From: Desulfosporosinus sp. BRH_c37
Lineage (GTDB): Bacteria > Bacillota > Desulfitobacteriia > Desulfitobacteriales > Desulfitobacteriaceae
Assembly (NCBI GenBank): GCA_001516045.1
Contig: LOEW01000205.1
Span: 1-58,783 of the forward strand
Length of the DNA stretch: 58,783 nt
Direction of reading: 5' to 3'
Shown here: in pieces, positions 1 to 6,757 of the stretch
How positions within the stretch are numbered: position 1 is the first letter of the stretch
Layout of the letters: each line of letters starts with the position of its first letter
Notes under the pieces: generated by a model
Database searches by the model: none
Told to the model about the DNA's origin: nothing
Seen by the model: the letters and a program-made list of their open reading frames with translations, nothing else
Made by a program: the position numbers and the translations under genes

Positions 1-70
1 ATCTTTGCTCTCCTCATATTTCTAGGTTGTATTACTCGTTTGGGGAAAAGCTTTATTGTAATGATAGCAG

Positions 71-277
71 TTAGCGTGTCAATCGTTTCCAAGGTGCTTT
101 TTGGACACTAATAATGTTTCCATGGAATTTCACAGTGCCAAGTTTATCAATCGCAGAACTATGCACTAAGTTTTGGTAGAAACGTATTGCCAAAAACCCA
201 CCAATCATCACACCAACCAAAAGCGCTAAAAGAGAAACGCTAAAACCCTTTAGACGAATTGCATCCTCATATCCTAG
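71..277 (-). CDS. Small hydrophobic ORF without a clear start (hypothetical or fragment)
   Basis: The frame runs about 68 codons from a stop at 278-280 to a TAA at 71-73. It encodes one strong transmembrane stretch (GFSVSLLALLVGVMIGGFLA) followed by a basic tail ending WKRLTR. No ATG, GTG or TTG with a ribosome site lies at the N-terminus; internal TTG, GTG and ATG codons occur inside the membrane segment. It lies just downstream of the XRE regulator on the same strand. It may be a small membrane protein with an unusual start or the remnant of a longer gene. I do not recognise a family. The first 70 bases hold nothing I can name. Confidence 0.25.
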   Translation of the reverse strand, partial: LGYEDAIRLKGFSVSLLALLVGVMIGGFLAIRFYQNLVHSSAIDKLGTVKFHGNIISVQKAPWKRLTR

Positions 278-313
278 TCAGTTGTAAATTAAATTCCAAA
301 ATTGATGCACGAG

Positions 314-763
314 CTATTTATCCCCTTCTTTCGTTGGCAATACGCGCTTGATAAAATCCCGATAAACTTTGGCGAATTCTGCATAAAGCTCCTGTCGTTG
401 CTCGTCGGTTATCTTTCCGCTCTTAACGAGTCGTCGCAATTCTGCAAGTGCTAAGTGGGTAGACTCTTGGTCATCTAATTCCTCTGCAGTAAAGATTGGC
501 ATACGTCCATATCTTAGAAATAAATCGACTTCCTCTTGAAGACTGAGACTATAAACATTAGCAAGTTCATGGAGCATCTGGTCACTTGGTGACTTGTTGC
601 CCTTTTCAATTTCAGATAAATATTGGAAGGAAACAGAGAGCTTAGATGCTACGTTTTTTTGAGTTAGATTTCGCTCAGTTCTTAGAGACGACAGGTAATC
701 ACCTGCTCGGAGTTGCCTAAGTTTCATTAATTCATTACTTGTAAGTTTACCTAAATCTGACAT
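314..763 (-). CDS. XRE-family helix-turn-helix transcriptional regulator
   Basis: 149 residues. An N-terminal Cro/C1 (HTH_3) domain lies at roughly residues 15-75; the core LTQKNVASKLSVSFQYLSEI followed by EKGNKSPS is the canonical helix-turn-helix and its exit. The C-terminal half is alpha-helical and charged, probably for dimerisation. The ATG at 763 is preceded on the minus strand by an AAGGAGAATAATT stretch, which supports this start. XRE proteins of this size control phage, ICE or stress genes. Its place at the edge of the recombinase-rich region and divergent from the DUF4406 gene suggests a mobile-element regulator, which is an inference. The target operator is not identified. Confidence 0.85.
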   Translation of the reverse strand: MSDLGKLTSNELMKLRQLRAGDYLSSLRTERNLTQKNVASKLSVSFQYLSEIEKGNKSPSDQMLHELANVYSLSLQEEVDLFLRYGRMPIFTAEELDDQESTHLALAELRRLVKSGKITDEQRQELYAEFAKVYRDFIKRVLPTKEGDK

Positions 764-1004
764 TAATTATTCTCCTTAATCCATTTAACAATATTTACAT
801 GTGGAAAAACACAGGAATACCTGTCATATTAAATTCAACAAATTAGTTGAACCAACGAAATCCGTTATTTATAACTTGTTGATGTTGGCGTTTTATATAT
901 TATACAACATCTATCGTCAATTATATCAAGGCAATATATGGAAGAAGGTGATCGTCTATGAAATTTCAAGGGTCTTTGAGATAGGTGAGTTAAACTAATA
1001 AATT

Positions 1005-1355
1005 GTGGAGGTGCGATTTAAGTACGTATACGTATATATCTGCAGTCCATATCGTGACAATGAGGAATACAACGTGGCTAAGGCACAATTCTACTGTCAG
1101 TTTGCAACAGAGCAGGGCGTGGTGCCAATAGCACCCCATATATATTTTCCACAGTTTTTAGATGACAACGATCCAACTGATCGTAGATTGGGGCTAGAGA
1201 TTGGGTTGGATTTGTTGAAGCATTGTGCTGAATTATGGGTATTTGGGACTAGGATATCCGAAGGAATGCTAAACGAAATCGAGGCCGCTAAGAGATTCGG
1301 GATTCCAGTTTTGTTCTATAGCGATCGTTGTGAAAAAAACTTCACAGAGTATTAG
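1005..1355 (+). CDS. DUF4406-type nucleoside 2-deoxyribosyltransferase-like protein
   Basis: About 116 residues. The N-terminal YVYICSPYRD followed by N-x2-A-x3-C-x-F-A, then PIAPHIYFPQFLDD, and the C-terminal ELWVFG..ISEGM..EI..A...GIPV are typical of the DUF4406 branch of the nucleoside deoxyribosyltransferase fold. Such proteins are common on phages and integrative elements. Their substrate is usually unknown and cannot be stated here. The start is uncertain: only GTG codons (1005 or 1011) precede the conserved YVYICSP, and a GGAGGTG overlaps them. The gene ends about 40 bp before a strong ribosome site leading to recombinase module 1. Confidence 0.7.
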   Translation: MEVRFKYVYVYICSPYRDNEEYNVAKAQFYCQFATEQGVVPIAPHIYFPQFLDDNDPTDRRLGLEIGLDLLKHCAELWVFGTRISEGMLNEIEAAKRFGIPVLFYSDRCEKNFTEY

Positions 1356-1392
1356 ATGGTTAACAAGCCAATGAAAGGAGGTGATCCAAATC

Positions 1393-1527
1393 ATGTTCGA
1401 ACAACAAAAAGGCCCGCTGGTGCGCCAACACCAAACAGGCCAGATACAAAAATTTACTATTAAGGGGGATAAAAATGCTACTAAATCGGGCAATCAAGAG
1501 TTTTTCAAAACACATGGAACTCATTGA
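1393..1527 (+). CDS. 44-codon ORF overlapping the recombinase start, with a near-perfect Shine-Dalgarno
   Basis: An ATG at 1393 follows AAAGGAGGTGATCC, an almost complete anti-16S match, at suitable spacing. The frame reads MFEQQKGPLVRQHQTGQ onward and stops at TGA 1525-1527. It overlaps the first 53 bases of the recombinase gene in another frame. The peptide is polar, rich in Gln and Lys, and resembles nothing I know. The recombinase has its own AAGGGGG site. Translation of the leader could couple to or modulate recombinase translation (inference). Module 2 has no equivalent ORF, so conservation does not support it. Confidence 0.4.
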   Translation: MFEQQKGPLVRQHQTGQIQKFTIKGDKNATKSGNQEFFKTHGTH

Positions 1528-2332
1528 TCGATCTTCGGAAACCATCAGAGGGTATGAACTGGAACTAAATAGCTTTAGCAGTTTTGTAACCGTAAAGCAC
1601 AATGGCCCAGTCTACGTGGAGGATATTGGACTTCAGGATCTTGAAGACTACCTAGCCCATGAAAAAGAAAGCGGAATTGCCACTTCTAGCCGAAGTCGGT
1701 CTTTATACATCCTCAAAAGCTTTTATAACTACTGCTGTAAAAAAGATATCTGCTCGAAGAACCTAGCCAGTCTTTTGGAACCTGTTAAGATCAAACAAAA
1801 AGAAAGGGCTTATATTACAGAAACGGAATTTGATGACCTAGTCAATGCAATCGCCCACCCGATAATTCAAACCGTAGTCCAGACAATGTTTTATACAGGC
1901 AGCAGAATGTCAGAGACAATCAACCTAAAGTTGGTGGATGTGGACCTTAAAAAGAAAGTGCTTCACATTATTGAAGGCAAGGGCAACAAAGACAGGAATG
2001 TTCCCATTAACGAGAAGCTCCACTGTATTCTGACCCATTACCTGACAAACATCAGGGAATCAGAATCGAACCGCTTCTTCGCTATAGAAAGCACTGGCAA
2101 GGTCTCTAGCAGTTATATTAATCGATTCATTCATGATGCTGCCGATAAGCTGGGCTGGGATAAAGACGTCAGTGCCCATGTATTAAGGCATTCTTTCGGT
2201 ACGAACTTACTTGAAAAAGGAGCCTCAGTGGTCAGTATACAAAAGCTCCTAGGCCATTCCAACTTAGCGGTGACTTCAAGGTATTTGCATCAGGACATGA
2301 ACAAACTTAGTGATGCCGTTAATCTTTTATAA
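1475..2332 (+). CDS. Tyrosine recombinase/integrase (XerC/D-like), module 1
   Basis: 285 residues, with an N-terminal SAM-like core-binding domain (about 1-100) and a C-terminal catalytic domain (about 110-285). All catalytic positions are visible: Arg144 (TGSRMSE), the beta-hairpin Lys in GKGNKDR near 169-172, His235 and Arg238 (HVLRH), His261 (LGHS) and the nucleophile Tyr270 (TSRYLHQ). It should therefore be an active DNA strand-exchange enzyme. The partner gene starts 13 bp downstream, so the two form an operon. A near-identical copy is at 5885 and a diverged one is at 20171 on the other strand. The ATG at 1475 has AAGGGGG upstream. The recombination sites are not known. Confidence 0.93.
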   Translation: MLLNRAIKSFSKHMELIDRSSETIRGYELELNSFSSFVTVKHNGPVYVEDIGLQDLEDYLAHEKESGIATSSRSRSLYILKSFYNYCCKKDICSKNLASLLEPVKIKQKERAYITETEFDDLVNAIAHPIIQTVVQTMFYTGSRMSETINLKLVDVDLKKKVLHIIEGKGNKDRNVPINEKLHCILTHYLTNIRESESNRFFAIESTGKVSSSYINRFIHDAADKLGWDKDVSAHVLRHSFGTNLLEKGASVVSIQKLLGHSNLAVTSRYLHQDMNKLSDAVNLL

Positions 2333-2345
2333 AGGGGAGAAAATC

Positions 2346-3086
2346 ATGAGTAATAACCAACCGATTTATGATTCTAAGGTTAAAAAGATTCTGGAAAGAT
2401 TAAAGTTCAAGACTCGGGAGATGGTGGCCGAAGAACTGAAGTACAAGAGCTGGAGAAGCCTAGACGCGTATATGCGAAGAAAAAACTTCCTTTACGACAA
2501 CCGCGATGGTCAATACATCCCTGCTAACAGAAGGGTCGAGAAATTAAACAAAGATCCTAAAAACTATGCACCAGCAAAAGTTGTCAGCATTATCACGGCT
2601 TTCGAAGCAGAGGATATAGACCCCAAGTTGGTGGCTAAACAAGAAGGATTCAAAGATCATATAGAAATGGCTGAGTATATGAAAAACAAAGGTTTTGAGT
2701 GGAATGTCTATAGAAACAACTATGTCAAAGTGGTGGGTAAAGTAGACGAAGAGTTGGCTGCAGATCTACCACAGGAGACCTTTGCAAAAGCGAAGGAAGG
2801 GATAGAAGAGTATCTTCCCTTTCTTCGCTTTTTATATGAAAAACGAGATGATCTTTACCAACTCGTATCGGGCATCAAGGAAGATGGTAAAATCCCACGG
2901 TATGCCCTGCCTGGTCTGGTAAGAACTAAAGCCATATATATGAGCGATATTATTGCCAAGCTGGCCGGAGAATTTAGCAGGGAAAAAAATGTAACCCAAC
3001 GAGAGGTCATGGAAGCGGCCTTGGTTGAATACCTACAGAAGTATGGGTTTAAGCAGGAGATTGAGGCTTTACTCAAGAATCAGTAA
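2346..3086 (+). CDS. Recombinase partner: two HTH-like repeats plus RHH-like C-terminus (unnamed family)
   Basis: 246 residues from ATG 2346 (AAGGGGAG upstream). I do not recognise a named family. Residues about 8-55 and 77-130 are two diverged copies of one unit with the pattern (V/I)A..-x4-(Y/F)-K-x5-YM+.K.F.(W/Y), which looks like a helix-turn-helix repeat. The C-terminus (RTKAIYMSDIIAKLAGEF, then REVMEAALVEYLQKYG) has a strand followed by two helices, like ribbon-helix-helix proteins of the CopG class. I infer a dimeric DNA-binding accessory factor for the adjacent recombinase, such as a directionality or site-choice factor. The pairing recurs at 6758 (broken) and 18463. Confidence 0.75.
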   Translation: MSNNQPIYDSKVKKILERLKFKTREMVAEELKYKSWRSLDAYMRRKNFLYDNRDGQYIPANRRVEKLNKDPKNYAPAKVVSIITAFEAEDIDPKLVAKQEGFKDHIEMAEYMKNKGFEWNVYRNNYVKVVGKVDEELAADLPQETFAKAKEGIEEYLPFLRFLYEKRDDLYQLVSGIKEDGKIPRYALPGLVRTKAIYMSDIIAKLAGEFSREKNVTQREVMEAALVEYLQKYGFKQEIEALLKNQ

Positions 3087-3099
3087 AGAAGTTATTTCC

Positions 3100-3153
3100 A
3101 AAGATTGGTTATATGTTATAATATAATGGTAAGTGGTATAATATATTTAGGCA
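3100..3153 (+). promoter_or_regulatory. AT-rich promoter region after module 1
   Basis: Two TATAAT-type -10 elements occur between the partner stop and the PIN gene. The distal part, GTGGTATAATATATT, is nearly repeated after module 2 (7550-7565). This suggests that each module carries an outward promoter for the small genes behind it. The -35 elements are poor matches. Confidence 0.45.
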
Positions 3154-3162
3154 GGTGAAGGG

Positions 3163-3639
3163 ATGAAGATATATTTTGATATGAACATCTACAATAGAAT
3201 ATTCGATGACCAGACACAAATGAGAATCCGCTTTGAGTCTATGGCGATAGATATTCTGTTTGAACTAGTTGAACAAGAAAATTATGAATTGGTATGGTCT
3301 TTCATCTTAGAATACGAAAATAGTCGCAACCCCTTTCAGGAAAGAATGCTTCATATCAAATCTCTTTCTGACTTGTGCAAAGAAACCATAAAACCCGATG
3401 AGAAGATTAGATTAATGGCAAAAGACATAATCAGATGCTCAAATGTTAAAGACAAGGATGCATTACATCTTGCATCGGCTGTGTATGGGAATTGTGAATA
3501 TTTTATAACTTGTGATGATAAATTTTTAAAAACAGTAGCGAAGAGCAGAGATGGCTTGAAAAGTATTATTCAAAATATCAAACTATATAACCCTATAGAT
3601 TTTCTCAGAAAGGAGATGGATATTGATGTTATTGAATGA
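3163..3639 (+). CDS. PIN-domain protein (VapC-like toxin candidate)
   Basis: 158 residues. The N-terminal strand YFDMNIYNR carries the first acidic residue. The central KDALHLASAV and the later YFITCDDKFLK supply the other acidic positions of a PIN nuclease. PIN toxins of VapBC systems cleave tRNA or rRNA; the target here is unknown. SD AGGTGAAGG precedes ATG 3163. The gene overlaps the next small ORF by 14 bases, an arrangement typical of toxin-antitoxin pairs, although here the putative toxin comes first. It sits directly behind recombinase module 1. Confidence 0.7.
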   Translation: MKIYFDMNIYNRIFDDQTQMRIRFESMAIDILFELVEQENYELVWSFILEYENSRNPFQERMLHIKSLSDLCKETIKPDEKIRLMAKDIIRCSNVKDKDALHLASAVYGNCEYFITCDDKFLKTVAKSRDGLKSIIQNIKLYNPIDFLRKEMDIDVIE

Positions 3640-3850
3640 AAAGAGCAAATATACAGATAAAGAAATTATTGAAAAAGGTTCGAGAGCTCTAATAAAGGAA
3701 TTAGGCTATTCTGGATTCATAAGGTATATACGGCATTCTGAAGGGAATAGCAAGGAAGATTATTTAAAAATAGAAGATGAAATCTTTGATGATCTATCTT
3801 TAGATAAGATATACGATAATGCAAAGGAGCACTGGCAGAACAGGGAGTGA
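3626..3850 (+). CDS. Small acidic partner of the PIN protein (antitoxin candidate)
   Basis: About 74 residues from ATG 3626 (GGAGATGG upstream, inside the PIN gene). It is highly charged, and its C-terminus is acidic and helical (IEDEIFDDLSLDKIYDNAKE). I recognise no DNA-binding domain. The 14-base overlap with the PIN gene implies translational coupling. The role as antidote is inferred only from context. Confidence 0.5.
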   Translation: MLLNEKSKYTDKEIIEKGSRALIKELGYSGFIRYIRHSEGNSKEDYLKIEDEIFDDLSLDKIYDNAKEHWQNRE

Positions 3851-3861
3851 AGTGGTTATGA

Positions 3862-4249
3862 CTAGATACCGATGGAAAGTATTATGCCGTACTTGATCCC
3901 ACAGACATTATCATCCCAGCTGAAGCATTAAGATTCAAGTTGACTGCTGATGCTGTAGAAGAATTGAGAATAAATGAAAGTGGTGATACAACTACAGTAG
4001 CTGGTGGTGGTGACATTAGATTAAACTTTAATGTGGATCCATCAGGCACGTCAACTGGTGCGAAGTATCAGATTACTGGGGTGTACGAAGCTACAAATTA
4101 TGATGCATATGTCGCTTCACCTACTACAGTAACATTAACAAATTATATTGCTGGAGCTGTAAACTCAGCTGGTACTGCTACAGCTGAAACAATACAAGTA
4201 CTCAGGATTGGCTACAACATACACTGCAAACGTAGTTGTAGGACAATAG
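3862..4249 (+). pseudogene. Frameshifted 3' fragment of a secreted S-layer/adhesin-type protein
   Basis: The frame opens right after a TGA at 3859-3861 with DTDGKYYAVLDPTDIIIPAE and continues as Thr-, Ala- and Val-rich beta-sandwich sequence. Near 4203 the frame must shift to recover a plausible end, GLATTYTANVVVGQ, stopping at TAG 4247. There is no signal peptide and no start with a ribosome site, so this is the tail of a larger surface protein stranded among small cassettes. It is not an obvious copy of the C-termini of the surface proteins at 20.6 or 31.5 kb. Confidence 0.6.
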
Positions 4250-4299
4250 AGCTTTGAGAGAACTTCTACCAGTCACTCCTCGCAGGATCTGATACCCTG

Positions 4300-4411
4300 T
4301 GCTCGGGAAAAGTCTCCCATCCGGTCAACTTTTCTCGGGGTCGTACCCCCTCAGGATTCGACAAATTATCTCAGAAGAGTCTTTCGCTTCGGCGAAGGGC
4401 TCTTTTGGCGT
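4300..4411 (+). repeat. Cassette-end repeat copy A with intrinsic terminator
   Basis: About 112 bp that is roughly 90% identical to 10163-10275 and partly shared with 9850-9989. It contains a hairpin with GAAAAGT/ACTTTTC arms, a core ATTCGACAAATT (4356-4367), and a terminator stem GAGTCTTTCGC/GCGAAGGGCTC followed by TTTT (4377-4406). It lies directly behind the surface-protein fragment and before hicA. It may be an attC-like recombination site or a mobile terminator element. Confidence 0.7.
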
Positions 4412-4443
4412 TTATGAATACTAAATCGTAGTTTGGAATATTC

Positions 4444-4472
4444 TTGCGCTATGGTTCCGTATATGGTATCAT
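4444..4472 (+). promoter_or_regulatory. SigA-type promoter for hicAB
   Basis: A -35 TTGCGC (4444-4449), a 17-base spacer and a -10 TATCAT (4467-4472) lie about 20 bases before the hicA start. The match is good but not perfect. Confidence 0.55.
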
Positions 4473-4492
4473 CAATATGAGAGGTGATTCGT

Positions 4493-4747
4493 TTGACCAA
4501 GTTCGATAAGCTCTATGCAGAAATAGTAAGAAATCCAAAAGATGTTAAGTTCGAGGACCTTGAAAAGTTAATTACTCGCTTTGGTTTCGAGAGGCGTAAA
4601 CAACGAAGCGGAACAAGTCATTTCCAGTACTTTCACCCTGATCTTATAGAAATTCTAACTATACCCTTTGCCCGTCCAGTCAAATCTGTCTATGTGAAAG
4701 AAGCACTGGACGCAATTCGAAAAATAGAAAGGAGCGAGGAAGAATGA
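4493..4747 (+). CDS. hicA: HicA-family mRNA interferase toxin
   Basis: 84 residues if translation starts at TTG 4493, placed 7 bases after AGAGG; an in-frame GTG at 4484 is less well spaced. The sequence NPKDVKFEDLEKLITRFGFE, then GTSHFQYFHP, then IPFARPVKSVYVKEAL follows the HicA double-stranded-RNA-binding fold, and the catalytic His in the SHF..FHP segment is present. HicA cleaves mRNA and is neutralised by HicB. The stop overlaps the hicB ATG, so the pair is coupled. It has its own promoter upstream. Confidence 0.85.
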   Translation: MTKFDKLYAEIVRNPKDVKFEDLEKLITRFGFERRKQRSGTSHFQYFHPDLIEILTIPFARPVKSVYVKEALDAIRKIERSEEE

Positions 4748-5109
4748 AAGAATTAGAGTTTTATTTGAAATTAGATTATGATATTAAGATCCGGAAGCTC
4801 GCTGAAGATGAGGGCGGCGGCTGGTTTGCCCAAATCCCCCTCCTTCCAGGTTGTATGTCAGACGGTGAAACCGTAGATGAGTGTATTGTTAATCTTGAAG
4901 ATGCAAAAAAAGGATGGATTGAAACTTGTATCGAATTAGGTCGAGAAGTTCCGGAACCGAGTAAAACTAATGACTTTTCAGGTCAACTTCGTGTCCGTAT
5001 GCCCAAGTCTCTACACCAGGCCTTATCAGAAAAGGCCAAAGAAGAAAACATTAGCCTAAATCAGTTTATTCTCTATCAGTTGTCGAGGGGAATGGGATAT
5101 AAGCTGTAG
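4744..5109 (+). CDS. hicB: HicB-family antitoxin
   Basis: 121 residues. The N-terminal partial RNase H-like HicB domain shows GGGWFAQIPLLPGCMSDGET followed by EC..NLEDA. The C-terminal ribbon-helix-helix DNA-binding segment is LRVRMPKSLHQALSEKAKEE, then ISLNQFILYQLSRG. HicB binds HicA and represses the operon through the C-terminal domain. The four-base ATGA overlap with hicA indicates coupling. The stop at 5109 abuts a piece of the cassette-end repeat into which a group II intron fragment seems inserted. Confidence 0.9.
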   Translation: MKELEFYLKLDYDIKIRKLAEDEGGGWFAQIPLLPGCMSDGETVDECIVNLEDAKKGWIETCIELGREVPEPSKTNDFSGQLRVRMPKSLHQALSEKAKEENISLNQFILYQLSRGMGYKL

Positions 5110-5125
5110 CCCCAGGGGTCGTACC

Positions 5126-5422
5126 GTGCGCCAAGCAAAGAGTGTAACATCTAGCGGGTGGGAATCCCGCCAAAACAAGGTTTAGCCAACCAATTTGGAT
5201 TGACTGGCTGATGAGGTTAGAACTGGACAATCTCGTCTCCCTTTGCGATAGATGCCACAACAAAGTGACCAAACGCATACCCCCCACCCGTAGGAAACTG
5301 TAAGTCTTGCCCTGTTGGTCGTTGGCCCCTCGGCTGTGTGAAAATGTCGATAAATGAGGTGTAATATGGAAATTCAATCCTACTCTTAATAAGGCGCAGA
5401 GTGTAAGCGGAAGGCTTATTGT
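5126..5422 (+). other. Probable 5' fragment of a group II intron (no ORF, no domain V seen)
   Basis: The stretch begins with GTGCGCC, matching the conserved group II 5' end GUGYG. It continues with AGTGTAACATCTAGCGGGTGG and a small GCGGG/CCCGC stem as in bacterial domain I, and near the end has TGTAAGCGGAAGG-like text. I see no reverse transcriptase and no domain V/VI, so it would be a dead remnant. The base before it closes GGGGTCGTACC, which is also found inside repeat copy A (4337-4347), so the intron appears to sit inside a cassette-end repeat. Confidence 0.4.
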
Positions 5423-5542
5423 ATGTATCCTTGTGAAGAATGGCTAATCGAGAACGACAAATGCCCAGTGTGTCAAAATAAACTCATACGTGTTGGGGGA
5501 TGCACGGAGTGCGTAACCGGAGATTGGTCAAAGTGTGGGTAA
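5423..5542 (+). CDS. 39-residue zinc-ribbon peptide (possible gene fragment)
   Basis: The ATG at 5423 opens MYPCEEWLIENDKCPVCQNK, then GGCTECVTGDWSKCG and TAA. The CPxC...GGCxxC...SKCG pattern resembles the C-terminal zinc ribbon of adenosylcobalamin-dependent ribonucleotide reductases and many small zinc-ribbon proteins. There is no clear Shine-Dalgarno, so it may be a relic. It lies between the intron fragment and the terminator at 5589. Confidence 0.35.
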   Translation: MYPCEEWLIENDKCPVCQNKLIRVGGCTECVTGDWSKCG

Positions 5543-5588
5543 TTAGACAGGTCCAACCCCTTTGTTCTACGTGAACTGAGCTCACATA

Positions 5589-5623
5589 CCCTCCTTCTGT
5601 TAATAGCGGCGGGAGGGCTTTTT
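5589..5623 (+). terminator. Intrinsic terminator
   Basis: A CCCTCC/GGAGGG stem with a long loop is followed by CTTTTT. It ends any transcript from hicAB or the zinc-ribbon ORF. Confidence 0.6.
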
Positions 5624-5750
5624 ATACAGAGAATTGACTTGCTAATCTGGTGCTTCAGAGCTAACATTCGTTACTAACAACCCAGAAAGGAGTGCTAAGT
5701 TTTGGACAACAAACGAGAACTTAAGTTAATAGAAAAGGAAGCGTGATTTG

Positions 5751-5776
5751 AGAGACTAGAAAAGTCTCTTTTTTTT
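5751..5776 (+). terminator. Intrinsic terminator before module 2
   Basis: An AGAGACT/AGTCTCT stem with a short loop is followed by eight T residues. It insulates recombinase module 2 from upstream transcription. Confidence 0.75.
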
Positions 5777-5884
5777 AACCCTTAAGACTTAACTTTCCTA
5801 GGAAAACAGGAAGGTAATCATTAGTGAGCGATAACTTAATAACCAGAAATTTTAATAAGTAGATTTCACAATGGAGGAATAAAA

Positions 5885-6742
5885 ATGTTACTAAATCAGG
5901 CAATTAAGAGCTTTTCAAAGCACATGGAACTCATTGAACGATCAAAGGAAACCATCAGAGGATATGATCTTGAACTAAATAGCTTTAGCAGTTTTGTAAC
6001 CGTAAAGCACAATGGTCCGGTCTACGTGGAGGATATTGGACTTCAGGATCTTGAAGACTTCCTGCTCCATGAAAAAGAAAGAGGAATCGCCACTTCTAGT
6101 AGAAGCCGCTCTTTATACATCCTCAAAAGCTTTTATAACTACTGCTGTAAAAAGGATATCTGCGCTAAGAACCTAGCCAGTCTTTTGGAACCCGTTAAGA
6201 TCAAACAAAAGGAAAGGGCTTTTATTACAGAAACAGAATTTGATGACCTAGTCAATGCTATCCCCCACCCTATTATTCGAACCGTAGTCCAGACAATGTT
6301 CTATACAGGCAGCAGAATGTCAGAGACGATCAACCTAAAACTGGAGGATGTAGACCTTAAAAAGAAAGTACTCCACATTATTGAAGGCAAGGGCAACAAA
6401 GACAGGAATGTTCCCATTAACGAGAAGCTCCACTGTATTCTGACCAACTACCTATCAAACATTCGGGACTCGAAATCAAATCGCTTCTTCGCTACAGAAA
6501 GCACTGGCAAGGTTTCTAGTACCTATATTAATAGATTAATTAGTGAAGCTGCCGATAAGCTGGGATGGGAAAAAGACGTAAGTGCCCATGTACTTCGACA
6601 TTCTTTTGGCACAAACTTGCTTGAAAAAGGAGCTTCAGTTGTAAGTATCCAAAAGCTCCTGGGCCATTCTAACCTTGCTGTGACATCTAGGTATTTGCAT
6701 CAGGATATAAACAAACTTAGTGACGCCGTTAATCTATTATAA
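5885..6742 (+). CDS. Tyrosine recombinase/integrase, module 2 (near-copy of module 1)
   Basis: 285 residues, almost identical to the protein at 1475 and the same length, so residue numbers correspond: Arg144, the GKGNKDR lysine, His235, Arg238, His261 and Tyr270 are all intact. SD TGGAGG precedes ATG 5885. Sequence similarity between modules 1 and 2 begins at the start codon and runs through both genes, while the upstream regions differ. Most differences are silent or conservative, which points to recent duplication under selection for the recombinase. The partner follows after 15 bp but is interrupted. Confidence 0.93.
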   Translation: MLLNQAIKSFSKHMELIERSKETIRGYDLELNSFSSFVTVKHNGPVYVEDIGLQDLEDFLLHEKERGIATSSRSRSLYILKSFYNYCCKKDICAKNLASLLEPVKIKQKERAFITETEFDDLVNAIPHPIIRTVVQTMFYTGSRMSETINLKLEDVDLKKKVLHIIEGKGNKDRNVPINEKLHCILTNYLSNIRDSKSNRFFATESTGKVSSTYINRLISEAADKLGWEKDVSAHVLRHSFGTNLLEKGASVVSIQKLLGHSNLAVTSRYLHQDINKLSDAVNLL

Positions 6743-6757
6743 AGGGAGTGAAGAATC

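Noticed and set aside
801..998. 65-codon plus-strand ORF between the XRE regulator and the DUF4406 gene
   Set aside because: No Shine-Dalgarno, a low-complexity hydrophobic and Tyr-rich sequence, no recognisable family, and it covers the region where divergent promoters should lie.
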